Shown here in pieces: positions 1-8,173 of a stretch of 64,000 nucleotides of DNA. Numbering within the stretch: the first letter of the stretch is position 1; every line of letters begins with the position of its first letter. Location: NCBI GenBank assembly GCA_002835545.1, contig PIZK01000005.1, forward strand, positions 1 through 64,000, given 5' to 3'. This DNA comes from Alteromonadales bacterium alter-6D02 (GTDB lineage Bacteria > Pseudomonadota > Gammaproteobacteria > Enterobacterales > Psychrobiaceae). Under the pieces are notes generated by a model, which was given only the letters and a program-made list of their open reading frames with translations, had not been told where the DNA came from and made no database searches. The translations under genes were made by a program, and so were the position numbers.

Positions 1-21
1 TACTTTTAAGCGGATTGGTAT
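1..21. repeat. Partial copy of the ATTGGTAT hairpin repeat at the transposase break
   Basis: The first 21 bases are identical, in the same orientation, to positions 924-944, the right half of a small hairpin repeat. They begin where the IS630 reading frame is cut. The left half of this copy, if present, lies outside the window. Confidence 0.75.
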
Positions 22-881
22 AACTCGGGGGAATAGGGAGGGAGTTTGATGGTTGAGCGGTTATCAAACTCAAAAGCAATATCATCAGTGTGCCAGCCTG
101 CACCATCCATAATGACGACGGCATATCGGCCAGCTTCTGTTTTTTCTGATATCTGCGATAAGTGTTGGATCATCATTTCTTTAGAAACTAGCGGTGTAAT
201 GATCGCTTCTGTTTCGCCTGTCGCTGGGCAGACGGCTCCATACATATAGGCATACTCAAACTGCTGTTGTTGGACAGCTCTTGGGCGAGTCCCCGTTTTT
301 GCCCAAATTCTTGTTGTTGTGTTTTGTTGACCAAAACGACCCTCATCTTGAAACCAAATATCCACTTGCGACAAAGACACTGTACCAGGGATCGTTTGGA
401 TCATTGTATGTTCAATTTTTTTAAACTCGTCTTGCGCTTTTTGTGATTGTTTTGGGTGTTTTGAACGGCTTGTGATCCAACTAAAGCCTATCTTTTTAAG
501 CAGCTTGTATACGTGATTGAGGTGGTAATCAACGCCAAACTGAGTTGATATATAGTCTTTAATGTCATGACCAGTTAATCGACCACCAACGTCTGATTTT
601 GCTTGATGCTCAATATAGCTGGCGAGCTGTTTTGTTTGTTGAGGTGATAGTTGGGCTTTCCTTCCAAGACGAGGTTTATCTTCAAGGCCTGATAAACCTT
701 GAGATAAATAGTTCGATACCCAGTTGTTAACACTTCGTCTGCTAACCTTCAGTGTGTTGGCGACAAGCGTTCTATTTTGGCACTCCAAAAAGTGTGCAAC
801 GGCTAGTAAGCGAATACGCTTGTTAGCATTTTTTTCTTTCTTCGATAGACGAATTAATTCATTTGAATCGATTAATGCCAT
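6..881 (-). pseudogene. IS630-family transposase, 3'-truncated
   Basis: This is a DDE transposase of the IS630/Tc1-mariner group. An N-terminal helix-turn-helix region (about residues 15-75) is followed by the catalytic core, with the first Asp in WFQDEGRFG (about residue 177) and the second in VIMDGAGWH (about residue 257). The family motif LPPYSPEL is present, but it normally continues into NPIE, which carries the third catalytic residue. Here the frame instead runs into YQSA and a stop, because the coding sequence is replaced by a short genomic repeat (positions 1-21). The protein is therefore 291 aa instead of roughly 340 aa and lacks the catalytic Glu, so it should be inactive. Truncation is seen directly; the inactivity is inferred. 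Confidence 0.9.
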
Positions 882-906
882 AGTGACTGTGACGATATTG
901 GTTTTA

Positions 907-944
907 ATACCAATATTAGATCATACTTTTAAGCGGATTGGTAT
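907..944. repeat. Short palindromic repeat with ATACCAAT/ATTGGTAT ends
   Basis: This 38-bp unit has 8-bp perfect inverted ends, ATACCAAT (907-914) and ATTGGTAT (937-944), around an internal GATCATACTT (919-928). The same internal decamer follows an ATACCAAT end in the larger element at 50347-50557. It lies directly upstream of the transposase start and just before the next gene, and its right half recurs at 1-21. It looks like a REP/MITE-type unit. Confidence 0.6.
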
Positions 945-949
945 CACTC

Positions 950-1699
950 ATGAATACTTTATTTGCCTCAATTTTTATTATCAGTCAGCCTGCGTATACT
1001 AGTGACATGAACTTAGATCCTCTTGATGATAAAGGCGGGATAGAGAAAAAAATTGAGATTAAAGCGAAAGCTGGTAAACCAACTAGTATCTTTATTGATG
1101 ATAATGGGAAAGAGCATAAGTTTGTTCTCTCTGCTGGAGAGATTAAAGATATTGATTTGTTGAAAGAGAAACTAGCATTGCTAAGTGATGATGCATTTGA
1201 AAAAGTCACAATAGCAATTAAACGTCTTCATATGAATATTGGTACTCTGACAGCTGATGAGGTTGTGTTTCTTGAGGGCGCTGGAGACGAAATAGTAGCA
1301 GATGTCGTGACGCTCAAAGAGTTAAAGCCTTATGATAAGGTTGAAAGGTTAGAAGGGTTAAAAAAGCTTGAACAATTGATGTTTCGTGAACATGCCCTAG
1401 CTGTAAGAGCACGTATTGAGGCTGTCCATGAGTTGGAGTTAGTTGAGCAAGAGTTAAAAAATATTGAAAGTGAACGTCATAAACACAAGTTTATCGTCAT
1501 TGATGGTAAAGAAGCTGACATTGTTTACAACAATAGCGGTGAAGCTCCAGCTAATAGCAATGTCTATAAATTCAAACTTGACCAAGAGAATGTTGTTTTG
1601 AAAGGGCACGTTGATGCTATTCTTAAATTAATTAATCATGGTGAGTTTAGCCCTGAAGAGCTAGATAAAATTCAACAAATACTCGATAGTAAAAGGTAG
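950..1699 (+). CDS. Hypothetical protein, possibly the 3' remnant of a larger gene
   Basis: I do not recognise this 249-aa protein. From the ATG at 950 it starts with a hydrophobic stretch (MNTLFASIFIISQPAY) that lacks a basic n-region, so it resembles the end of a membrane helix more than a good signal peptide. A charged region follows, with alternating Lys/Glu, a predicted helical coiled stretch (about residues 125-185) and a C-terminal acidic/basic tail. The reading frame opens inside the repeat flanking the broken transposase and I see no good ribosome-binding site. The insertion may therefore have removed the 5' part of a longer membrane protein; that is inference. Confidence 0.55.
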   Translation: MNTLFASIFIISQPAYTSDMNLDPLDDKGGIEKKIEIKAKAGKPTSIFIDDNGKEHKFVLSAGEIKDIDLLKEKLALLSDDAFEKVTIAIKRLHMNIGTLTADEVVFLEGAGDEIVADVVTLKELKPYDKVERLEGLKKLEQLMFREHALAVRARIEAVHELELVEQELKNIESERHKHKFIVIDGKEADIVYNNSGEAPANSNVYKFKLDQENVVLKGHVDAILKLINHGEFSPEELDKIQQILDSKR

Positions 1700-1703
1700 A
1701 GAG

Positions 1704-1730
1704 GCACCTTAAATATTTGGCTTAAGGTGC
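1704..1730 (+). terminator. Hairpin after the 950-1699 gene
   Basis: A perfect 9-bp stem (GCACCTTAA / TTAAGGTGC) with a 9-base loop starts 5 bases after the stop codon. The T-run is poor, so termination is inferred from position and stem. Confidence 0.45.
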
Positions 1731-1744
1731 GGTCCTTATAATCT

Positions 1745-1996
1745 ATGTCAAAACCCAATAAAAAATTACCTCAAAAAGCAGTTAAGATATTTTGCTTTAA
1801 TTGTCGCGCCTTGCTTTATAAATATCGTAAAGGGGGAAAGGGCAGTTTAGTTAAATGTTTCAAAGAAAGGATTACCGAGGATTACACCTCGGTATCGGGT
1901 ATGTGCCCTGAATGCGAGCAGCAGTTTGCTCGAGAAACCATGATAAGAGGTGCTCCGGCTTTTAAAATTATTGGTGGTAAAGTCTTCGTTAAGTAG
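1745..1996 (+). CDS. Small zinc-ribbon protein, conserved hypothetical
   Basis: This 83-aa basic protein carries two CxxC knuckles, C17-C20 (CFNC) and C54-C57 (CPEC), spaced as in a zinc ribbon. There is an additional Cys at 38. It has no signal peptide or membrane segment and should be cytoplasmic, perhaps binding nucleic acid. The function is unknown. It is convergent with arfB and preceded by a hairpin, so it is probably transcribed alone. Confidence 0.75.
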   Translation: MSKPNKKLPQKAVKIFCFNCRALLYKYRKGGKGSLVKCFKERITEDYTSVSGMCPECEQQFARETMIRGAPAFKIIGGKVFVK

Positions 1997-2029
1997 TCAG
2001 TTTTGTAAGGTAGCCGCTTTAGTTTTTGG

Positions 2030-2452
2030 TTAATACTTTACAGCCTTGCGTAATTGCTTTTTTTCTCCTCGCTGATTTTTCTTATCGAGACGTTTCATTT
2101 TGGAGCCAAAGGTTGGCTTAGTGGCTATCCGTCTTTTATCTTGCGTGTTAGCTTTTTGTATTAATGCGGCTAACTGGGCTAATGCCTCTGATCTATTGGC
2201 GTCTTGGCTACGACTCCCTTGGCTTTTTATAATGACTTTTCCTGACTTGGAAATCCTATGGTCTGCCATAGTCAGCAAACGGTCTTTTAATCTTTGAGGT
2301 AAAGATTCGCTCGCCTTAATATCAAAGAAGAGGTGAACGGCTGTTGACGTTTTATTGACGTGTTGGCCACCTGCACCTTGAGAGCGAATAAACTGCATCT
2401 CGATTTCAGTATCATTGATAGTGATGGAATTTGATATTTTGAGCATATACAT
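2030..2452 (-). CDS. arfB: Alternative ribosome-rescue factor ArfB (YaeJ)
   Basis: A class I release-factor-like peptidyl-tRNA hydrolase that frees stalled ribosomes without a stop codon. The catalytic GGQ is at residues 28-30 within RSQGAGGQHVNKTSTAVH, followed by a basic, disordered C-terminal tail (about residues 110-140) that in this family enters the empty mRNA channel. The length (140 aa) equals the E. coli protein. A second Met at residue 3 is an equally plausible start. The gene is monocistronic and convergent with the zinc-ribbon gene. Confidence 0.95.
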   Translation of the reverse strand: MYMLKISNSITINDTEIEMQFIRSQGAGGQHVNKTSTAVHLFFDIKASESLPQRLKDRLLTMADHRISKSGKVIIKSQGSRSQDANRSEALAQLAALIQKANTQDKRRIATKPTFGSKMKRLDKKNQRGEKKQLRKAVKY

Positions 2453-2540
2453 TGCCTAGCCAATACGAGAGTAAATAGAGAGATAAATCAGTGTTAATAA
2501 GCTAATCTATATATGTAGTTTACTTTAAAAAGGATCAGAT

Positions 2541-2834
2541 ATGCTCGTTTCTAGTGGCGATAAACGTGTTTTTTCAAGAATGAATGTTGAAAGTGACGTT
2601 AAATATAGAGTTAGTAATGGTGCTGAAACCTTCCATGGCCAACTACTAAACCTCAGCGCAGAAGGGATTTCATTCCGTTCAAGCCGCCAACTGGTGATTG
2701 ACACACAGATAAGTATAGAGGTTATTTCTTCAGGAGGCGTCCCACCGTTAGTTGCTAGTGGATTGGTTTTACGCTGCGATGAAATGGCGTCAGATGACTA
2801 TCATATCGCGTGTAGTATTAAAATTTGTGGATAA
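2541..2834 (+). CDS. PilZ-domain c-di-GMP-binding protein
   Basis: A 97-aa single-domain PilZ protein. Both ligand motifs are present: RxxxR at residues 9-13 (RVFSR) and the (D/N)xSxxG motif at 37-42 (NLSAEG). It should bind cyclic di-GMP in the cytoplasm and act as an adaptor; the partner is unknown. A ribosome-binding site (AAAAGGA) lies 8 bases before the ATG. Other c-di-GMP-related (8174-12655) and type IV pilus genes occur in the window but are not adjacent. Confidence 0.88.
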   Translation: MLVSSGDKRVFSRMNVESDVKYRVSNGAETFHGQLLNLSAEGISFRSSRQLVIDTQISIEVISSGGVPPLVASGLVLRCDEMASDDYHIACSIKICG

Positions 2835-2922
2835 TTTTGATACTTAAGTCCAGTACTTTATCGGAGTAATAATGATAGCATGGTGGTAATATTTAATACC
2901 TTAACTTAATAGGGTTATTGCT

Positions 2923-3846
2923 ATGAGCACTGCTATTATTTCACACTTTGATTGCCGCCGTCATAAGATGACAGATGGACACCCAGAAGATCCCGCTCGT
3001 ATTGACGCGGTTTCTGATAGGTTAATTGCAAGTGGCTTGGAATATAGCCTAGATCATTTCGATGCTAAACCAGTAAATAAAGCTGATTTACTGCGAGTTC
3101 ACGATAGTTTATATCTTGCTGAGTTAGAGGAAATGTTACCTAGCGAAGGCCTAGTTAATGTTGATGCTGATACTCAAATGTGCCCTAATACCCTTAAGGC
3201 TGCGGTGCGTTCCGCTGGCGCTGGTGTGCAAGCAGTTGATTTGGTTTATGGGAGTGATCATAAAGCGGTTTTTTGTAATGTTAGGCCTCCTGGTCATCAT
3301 GCTGAGCGCGCTAAAGCAGGGGGGTTTTGCTTTTATAATAATATTGCCGTCGCTGCTGCATATGCTTTGGAAAAGCTAAGCCTTGAACGAGTCGCCATTG
3401 TCGACTTTGATGTTCACCATGGGAATGGGACTGAAGATATCTTTAGAGATAACGACCAAGTGATGTTTTGTTCTGCTTTTCAGCACCCGCTTTTTCCTTA
3501 CTCTGACATTTCGACACCTAATCCCTTGCATATCAAAGCACCATTAAAAGCGGGGGCGGGGTCACAAGAGTTTCGTAATGCGGTGGAAGAATATTGGTTG
3601 CCTGCCTTAAGAGAGTTTAAGCCTCAGCTATTGTTCATTTCTGCTGGCTTTGACGCCCATCGTGATGATGATATGGCGGAAATGAATTTAGAAGACTCCG
3701 ATTACTCGTGGGTCACTGGACAACTAGTCGATTTATCACATGAGTTAAACTGTGAAGGGATAGTCTCAATGCTTGAAGGTGGTTATGTGCCTGATGCCCT
3801 AGGACGAAGTGTCGTTGCTCATGTCAGATCATTAGCTGGCCTATAG
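2923..3846 (+). CDS. Histone-deacetylase-family protein (deacetylase/amidohydrolase)
   Basis: A 307-aa zinc-dependent deacetylase of the arginase-like HDAC/AcuC/acetylpolyamine-amidohydrolase superfamily. All core motifs are present in order: GHPEDPARI near the N-terminus, the His-His charge relay in RPPGHHAE (about residues 122-128), the zinc-binding DFDVHHGNGT (about 161-170), the SAGFDAH zinc ligand and a C-terminal LEGGY. An active enzyme is therefore expected. The substrate may be acetylated lysine, acetylpolyamine or another amide; sequence alone does not decide. It is cytoplasmic, in its own transcription unit, and only about 440 bp from the protein acetyltransferase gene pat. Confidence 0.9.
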   Translation: MSTAIISHFDCRRHKMTDGHPEDPARIDAVSDRLIASGLEYSLDHFDAKPVNKADLLRVHDSLYLAELEEMLPSEGLVNVDADTQMCPNTLKAAVRSAGAGVQAVDLVYGSDHKAVFCNVRPPGHHAERAKAGGFCFYNNIAVAAAYALEKLSLERVAIVDFDVHHGNGTEDIFRDNDQVMFCSAFQHPLFPYSDISTPNPLHIKAPLKAGAGSQEFRNAVEEYWLPALREFKPQLLFISAGFDAHRDDDMAEMNLEDSDYSWVTGQLVDLSHELNCEGIVSMLEGGYVPDALGRSVVAHVRSLAGL

Positions 3847-3904
3847 TAATAGGCTAACTAACCTTTTACTTGAGCTGAAAGGGAAGTCACTTTCTTTTTC
3901 GGGA

Positions 3905-4096
3905 TTAAGCGACCTGATAATAATCAGAAGTTGCAGCTAGCTCTTGATTCAACACTTGCTTTGCTAGAGGTACACATCCACCACACTCGCTAGCGATGGC
4001 GAATTTTTCTTTTAAACACCTCATTGTCTCACCACCATCTTTCACCGCATTGCGGATATCAGTATCGGTAATTCCAAGGCAGACACAAACGTACAT
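3905..4096 (-). CDS. bfd: Bacterioferritin-associated ferredoxin Bfd
   Basis: A 63-aa [2Fe-2S] protein with the Bfd cysteine pattern C4, C6, C38, C41 (CVC near the N-terminus, CGGC later). Bfd donates electrons that release iron stored in bacterioferritin. No bfr gene is adjacent. A possible Fur site lies 40-54 bp upstream of the ATG, in keeping with iron-starvation control of this family. Confidence 0.93.
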   Translation of the reverse strand: MYVCVCLGITDTDIRNAVKDGGETMRCLKEKFAIASECGGCVPLAKQVLNQELAATSDYYQVA

Positions 4097-4135
4097 GAAA
4101 ATAATTCCTACTAAGATTTATTTGTGAAGTATAAA

Positions 4136-4150
4136 TGATATTGATTTGTA
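4136..4150 (-). promoter_or_regulatory. Possible Fur box upstream of bfd
   Basis: TGATATTGATTTGTA matches about 10 of 14 informative positions of the 7-1-7 Fur consensus (TGATAAT-N-ATTATCA). It is placed 40-54 bp before the bfd start. bfd is a classical Fur target in other bacteria; the match is imperfect. Confidence 0.35.
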
Positions 4151-4213
4151 TTTGAAGTTTTTTTAGGTCGTTTTGTGAGCTGCTTTTCGTATGAAGGAGC
4201 GATCTTATTGATG

Positions 4214-4264
4214 TTCAGTAGGTTAACGTAAAAATTAATTTTTAAATACTATTAACCTACTGAA
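4214..4264 (-). other. Large hairpin between pat and bfd
   Basis: A 13-bp perfect inverted repeat (TTCAGTAGGTTAA 4214-4226, TTAACCTACTGAA 4252-4264) encloses a second palindrome, AAAAATTAATTTTT (4231-4244). It starts 18 bp after the pat stop codon in the pat reading direction. It may terminate pat, but it has no T-run on either strand. Confidence 0.55.
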
Positions 4265-4282
4265 AGGGACTACCGATGTGAT

Positions 4283-6988
4283 TTAAGCTAAGTTATATGA
4301 TTGGAGATCGAGCTTCATTTCAACCCAACCTTCTTCAATATCAAACTTGACCTTGAAGCCTAGTTTTCTTGCAAGGCTAACCATTCCTGCATTTTGTGGT
4401 AACGTTAATCCAAGCATAGTGACTGTTTCACGGTGCTTACAGTAATCAATCATTTTGACCATTAACTTTTTACCTAAACCCTGGCCTTGCATATCACTTC
4501 GAATAACAACAGCAAATTCGGTTTCATGGTTTTCTGGATCTGTGATTGCTCGCACAACGCCGAGTGTATGGAATTTATTATCAGGATCACGATAGGTCGC
4601 GATAAAAGCCATTTCACGGTCAAAATCAATTTGTGTCATTTTGGCCATTTCTTCATGGCTTAATTGCCCGACTTCGCCAAAGAAACGCTTATAGCGATCC
4701 TCTTTACTGAGGTTGTCGTTAAATTCAATGTGGGATTGTTCATCTTCCGCTTTGATAGGGCGGAGTAAGACTTCCCGGCCATCCCGAAGTAAAAACAACT
4801 CTTCTAGCTCTTTAGGGTAAGGGCGTATAGCAAGGCGCTGTGCTCCGTCACTGTCACATGCTTGTAGCTTTATATTCACATCAAGTAATGTGATGTCCTC
4901 ACCACTAACTAACATCGGGTTAATATCGAGTGAAGCTATCTCTGGGCAGTCAATAATCAAGTAGGATAGCTGAGTCAATACGATAGACAGCGCATTAATA
5001 TCTAAAGCTTGTATCGCACGATGATCTTTTATCTTTCCTGCTTTTAATGCGCTGATTAACATGTATCTAGCTAGTGCAGTATTAAGAGGGGGGAGCGCTA
5101 CCGCTGCATCTTGTGCGACATCCCAATTAGACCCTCCTTCACCAATGTATAGAACAGGTCCAAATACGGGATCATTATGCATGGCAAAACGCAGCTCTTG
5201 AGCACCTGCGGTGGATGCCATTTTCTGAATAGTTAAGCCATTGAATGAAACGTCATCAGTATAAGCTGCCACTCGCTCTAACATTCCGTTGGCAGCCACT
5301 TCAACTTGCTCAGCACTATTTAAGTTGAGTACAACGCCACCGATGTCTGATTTATGAGTTAAGCTAGGCGCACCGATTTTCAGTGCGACAGGAAAACCGA
5401 TTTCTTGAGCTGCCTCTTTCGCTTGCTCTGGTGTATCAACTAACTTCGTTGCAAGGGCTTTTAACCCATAAGTTGCTAAAAGTGGTTGGGCTAAATTTAA
5501 ATCGATGATTGAGTGCCCCTGCTGAATTAGGGTTTGGGCAATTTCTCTTACTCTATTTGGGTCTGTTGCATAATGGCGAGAAATAGATTTAGGGGTTTCC
5601 TGCAGTAAGCGTTGGTTGCGGCGATATTCAACCATATGCATAAATGCACCTACGGCACCTTCAGGGGTTCTGTAAGTGGGTAAACCTGCTTTTCTGACAA
5701 TTCTTCTTGCAGCATAAGCTGAATCTTCACCAATCCAGTTGGTTAAAATGTTAATTCGCTTTGCATGCTTATTGGTTTTTATATGATTAACGATTTCAGT
5801 TGCAAAGTCTTCACCTGATGCCGTAGCACTTGGTGAATGGATAATGAGCAAAGTATCTATTTCTCTTGATTCAAGTATTGTACCAACCGCTTGTGCGAAC
5901 CTTTTAGGGGTTGCATCCCCTGCGATATCAACGGGGTTGGTATGAGACCAATAGCTTGGCAAAAAGCCATTTAGCTTTTCGAGTATCTCGGGCTCCAATT
6001 GAGCAAGCTTTCCTCCTCGAGAGATTAAAGCATCAACTGCCATAATCCCGGGAGCTCCACCGTTTGTTATTACCGCGAGGCGTTCCCCTTTTAAAGGTTT
6101 TGAGTAGGCGAGCGTTTCAAACGCTGCAAACAGTTCGTGTAAATCATTAACCCTCAGCATACCTGAGCGTTTGAATGCCGCATCGTAGACGACATCACTT
6201 CCAGCATGTTGCCCTGTATGCTTAATCACTGAAAGTTGTCCTTCGTAGGTTCGCCCAGATTTTATCACGATGATTGGTTTTGAACGGGCGGCTGTACGCG
6301 CTGCTGACATAAAGTGGCGATGATCGTTAATACTATCGATATAAAGCAAAATTGCTTGGGTTTTATTGTCTCGCCCTAAATAGTCGAGTAGTTCGTTAAA
6401 GTTGAGATCTAAGGTTTCACCGACTGATACAAAATGAGAGAAGCCAATGCCTTTATGATTAGCCCAGTCAAGCATTGTTGTCGCAATAGATGAGGATTGA
6501 GAGATAAAAGCCACTTTTCCTGGTAGCGCTTGCTGATGAGAAAAGCTTGCGTTTAAGCCTAAGTGAGGGATTTGCATCCCTAGGCTGCTGCCTCCGAGTA
6601 AACGAATACCATAAGATTTGGCAATTTTTAATACTTGCTGATTACCTGATAAACCATCTTCTTCTGGGAGTTGATCGATTCCTGCCGCTAATATAATAAC
6701 GTATTGGCAACCTAGTTCTCCCAACTCAGATAAAATCGAGGTTACCTTTTTTGCACTAATTGCGATAACTGCTAAGTCAGGAATATGCGGCAGCGATGCA
6801 ATATTTTTATAAGCCAAAACACCACAAACTGCAGCATGTTTAGGGGTGACTGGCATTATAGGACCACTAAAGTTACCTTGTAGTAGATTCCTCATAACCA
6901 AGTTACCAGCGCGGTTAATATTATTTGATGCACCAATGACAGCGATAGACTGTGGATTAAGTAAACGATTTATCGGGTTACGGCTCAT
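4283..6988 (-). CDS. pat: Protein lysine acetyltransferase Pat (acyl-CoA synthetase-like domain plus GNAT)
   Basis: This 901-aa protein has the Pat/PatZ (YfiQ) architecture. A CoA-binding Rossmann domain (about residues 1-130) and succinyl-CoA-ligase-like domains (about 150-440, with an HTGQHAGSD loop near residue 254) are followed by an ATP-grasp domain (about 480-700). A C-terminal GNAT acetyltransferase (about 735-890) has an RSDMQGQGLGKKLM acetyl-CoA loop. Known relatives acetylate and switch off acetyl-CoA synthetase and other metabolic enzymes. Length is close to the E. coli protein (886 aa). It is divergent from the lipoprotein gene at 7306 and lies downstream-facing toward bfd. Confidence 0.93.
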   Translation of the reverse strand: MSRNPINRLLNPQSIAVIGASNNINRAGNLVMRNLLQGNFSGPIMPVTPKHAAVCGVLAYKNIASLPHIPDLAVIAISAKKVTSILSELGELGCQYVIILAAGIDQLPEEDGLSGNQQVLKIAKSYGIRLLGGSSLGMQIPHLGLNASFSHQQALPGKVAFISQSSSIATTMLDWANHKGIGFSHFVSVGETLDLNFNELLDYLGRDNKTQAILLYIDSINDHRHFMSAARTAARSKPIIVIKSGRTYEGQLSVIKHTGQHAGSDVVYDAAFKRSGMLRVNDLHELFAAFETLAYSKPLKGERLAVITNGGAPGIMAVDALISRGGKLAQLEPEILEKLNGFLPSYWSHTNPVDIAGDATPKRFAQAVGTILESREIDTLLIIHSPSATASGEDFATEIVNHIKTNKHAKRINILTNWIGEDSAYAARRIVRKAGLPTYRTPEGAVGAFMHMVEYRRNQRLLQETPKSISRHYATDPNRVREIAQTLIQQGHSIIDLNLAQPLLATYGLKALATKLVDTPEQAKEAAQEIGFPVALKIGAPSLTHKSDIGGVVLNLNSAEQVEVAANGMLERVAAYTDDVSFNGLTIQKMASTAGAQELRFAMHNDPVFGPVLYIGEGGSNWDVAQDAAVALPPLNTALARYMLISALKAGKIKDHRAIQALDINALSIVLTQLSYLIIDCPEIASLDINPMLVSGEDITLLDVNIKLQACDSDGAQRLAIRPYPKELEELFLLRDGREVLLRPIKAEDEQSHIEFNDNLSKEDRYKRFFGEVGQLSHEEMAKMTQIDFDREMAFIATYRDPDNKFHTLGVVRAITDPENHETEFAVVIRSDMQGQGLGKKLMVKMIDYCKHRETVTMLGLTLPQNAGMVSLARKLGFKVKFDIEEGWVEMKLDLQSYNLA

Positions 6989-7305
6989 AGCTAAGTCCTA
7001 GTGTCTTTATAGAGTGAACTAAATTATTGAGAATAAAGTTAAAGCTTATGAATAACAGCTACACGTTAGTGTAATAATAAAAGCTAAATATTGCGCTATG
7101 TTATTCAGTTTTTATTGGTAATAACTTGATTTAACCCCATACTTTATACAGTTTTAATCATGAATTATTAAATCTTGCACTCGGTGTCGAAGGTGTTTGC
7201 TTTTATTTAGCTTAAGTTCAGCTTTAGTAAGCTATTTTTGAACTTTTGCTAGTATAATAGTTCACAGCTAAGATGAACTATAAACGCTTAATTAAGGTAT
7301 TTTAT
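6989..7305. other. Divergent promoter region between pat and the OmpA-type lipoprotein gene
   Basis: This 317-bp AT-rich spacer between divergent genes contains a perfect TATAAT at 7253-7258, about 48 bp before the lipoprotein ATG, but no convincing -35 at normal spacing. No small gene or strong palindrome was recognised. Confidence 0.4.
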
Positions 7306-7965
7306 ATGAAACGATTAAACAAAAAACTTTCCGTGGCTGCGGTGGTTATCTCAACACTCTCTCTATCTGCTTGTCAAACGACAGATCCTTATACTGGCGA
7401 AACGAAAACAAATAATGCTACGAAGTATGGTGTAGGTGCAGCAGTTGTTTGTGCACTTATTGGCTCGAAGAAAAATAGTAAACATGCTCGAAATGCTGGG
7501 TTAGGGTGTGGCGCAATCGGTGCTGGTATTGGTGCCTACATGGACTCTCAGGAAGAAGAAATGCGTAAAGAAATGGCCGGTACGGGTGTACAGGTCGAGC
7601 GAAACGGAGATCAGATTCGTCTAATTATGCCTGGAAACATTACTTTTGAAACATCTAAATATGATATTAACCCTGGCTTCCATCAAACTTTAGGTGGTGT
7701 GGTACGGGTCTTAACTAAGTTTAAAGATACGCAATTAATGGTGGGTGGCCATGCTGACAGTACTGGTAATGCACAGTCTAATCAAACCTTATCGGCAAAC
7801 AGAGCTTTATCTGTTGCTAACTACCTACAATCACAAGGCATTGCTTCAAATCGTTTGATGAGCCGAGGTTTTGGTTCTGATATGCCAATAGCATCTAATA
7901 AAACGGTCGACGGTCGACAAGCAAATCGTCGTGTAGAACTTGATATTGTTGCGATCAAGCAGTAA
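7306..7965 (+). CDS. OmpA-family outer-membrane lipoprotein (YiaD-like)
   Basis: From the ATG at 7306 (220 aa) a lipoprotein signal peptide ends in the lipobox LSAC, so Cys would be lipidated. A glycine-rich segment (GVGAAVVCALIG, GCGAIGAGIGAY) typical of YiaD-type proteins follows, then a C-terminal OmpA domain with the peptidoglycan-binding pattern GHADSTGNAQSNQTLSANRA and ANRRVEL. It probably tethers the outer membrane to peptidoglycan. An in-frame upstream start at 7273 would spoil the signal sequence, so I chose 7306. It is followed by a hairpin terminator. Confidence 0.9.
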   Translation: MKRLNKKLSVAAVVISTLSLSACQTTDPYTGETKTNNATKYGVGAAVVCALIGSKKNSKHARNAGLGCGAIGAGIGAYMDSQEEEMRKEMAGTGVQVERNGDQIRLIMPGNITFETSKYDINPGFHQTLGGVVRVLTKFKDTQLMVGGHADSTGNAQSNQTLSANRALSVANYLQSQGIASNRLMSRGFGSDMPIASNKTVDGRQANRRVELDIVAIKQ

Positions 7966-7988
7966 CTACATATTCGCTCTCACATTCT

Positions 7989-8017
7989 CGTCACCTAACT
8001 TATTAGGTGACGTATTT
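7989..8017 (+). terminator. Terminator of the OmpA-type lipoprotein gene
   Basis: A perfect 10-bp stem (CGTCACCTAA / TTAGGTGACG) with a CTTA loop, then TATTTT, lies 24 bp after the stop codon. Confidence 0.65.
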
Positions 8018-8173
8018 TAACCACTCACCCCTTCATTTCGTTGGAAAGTGTATAATTGTTAGTAATTTAATTTATTTTTATGATAGGTTATCAATACCTG
8101 AATCGTATCATGAAGATCGTATCTGTAATTCAACCTTTATTTTCATGATCAATTACTATCTAGGTCGCAGTAT

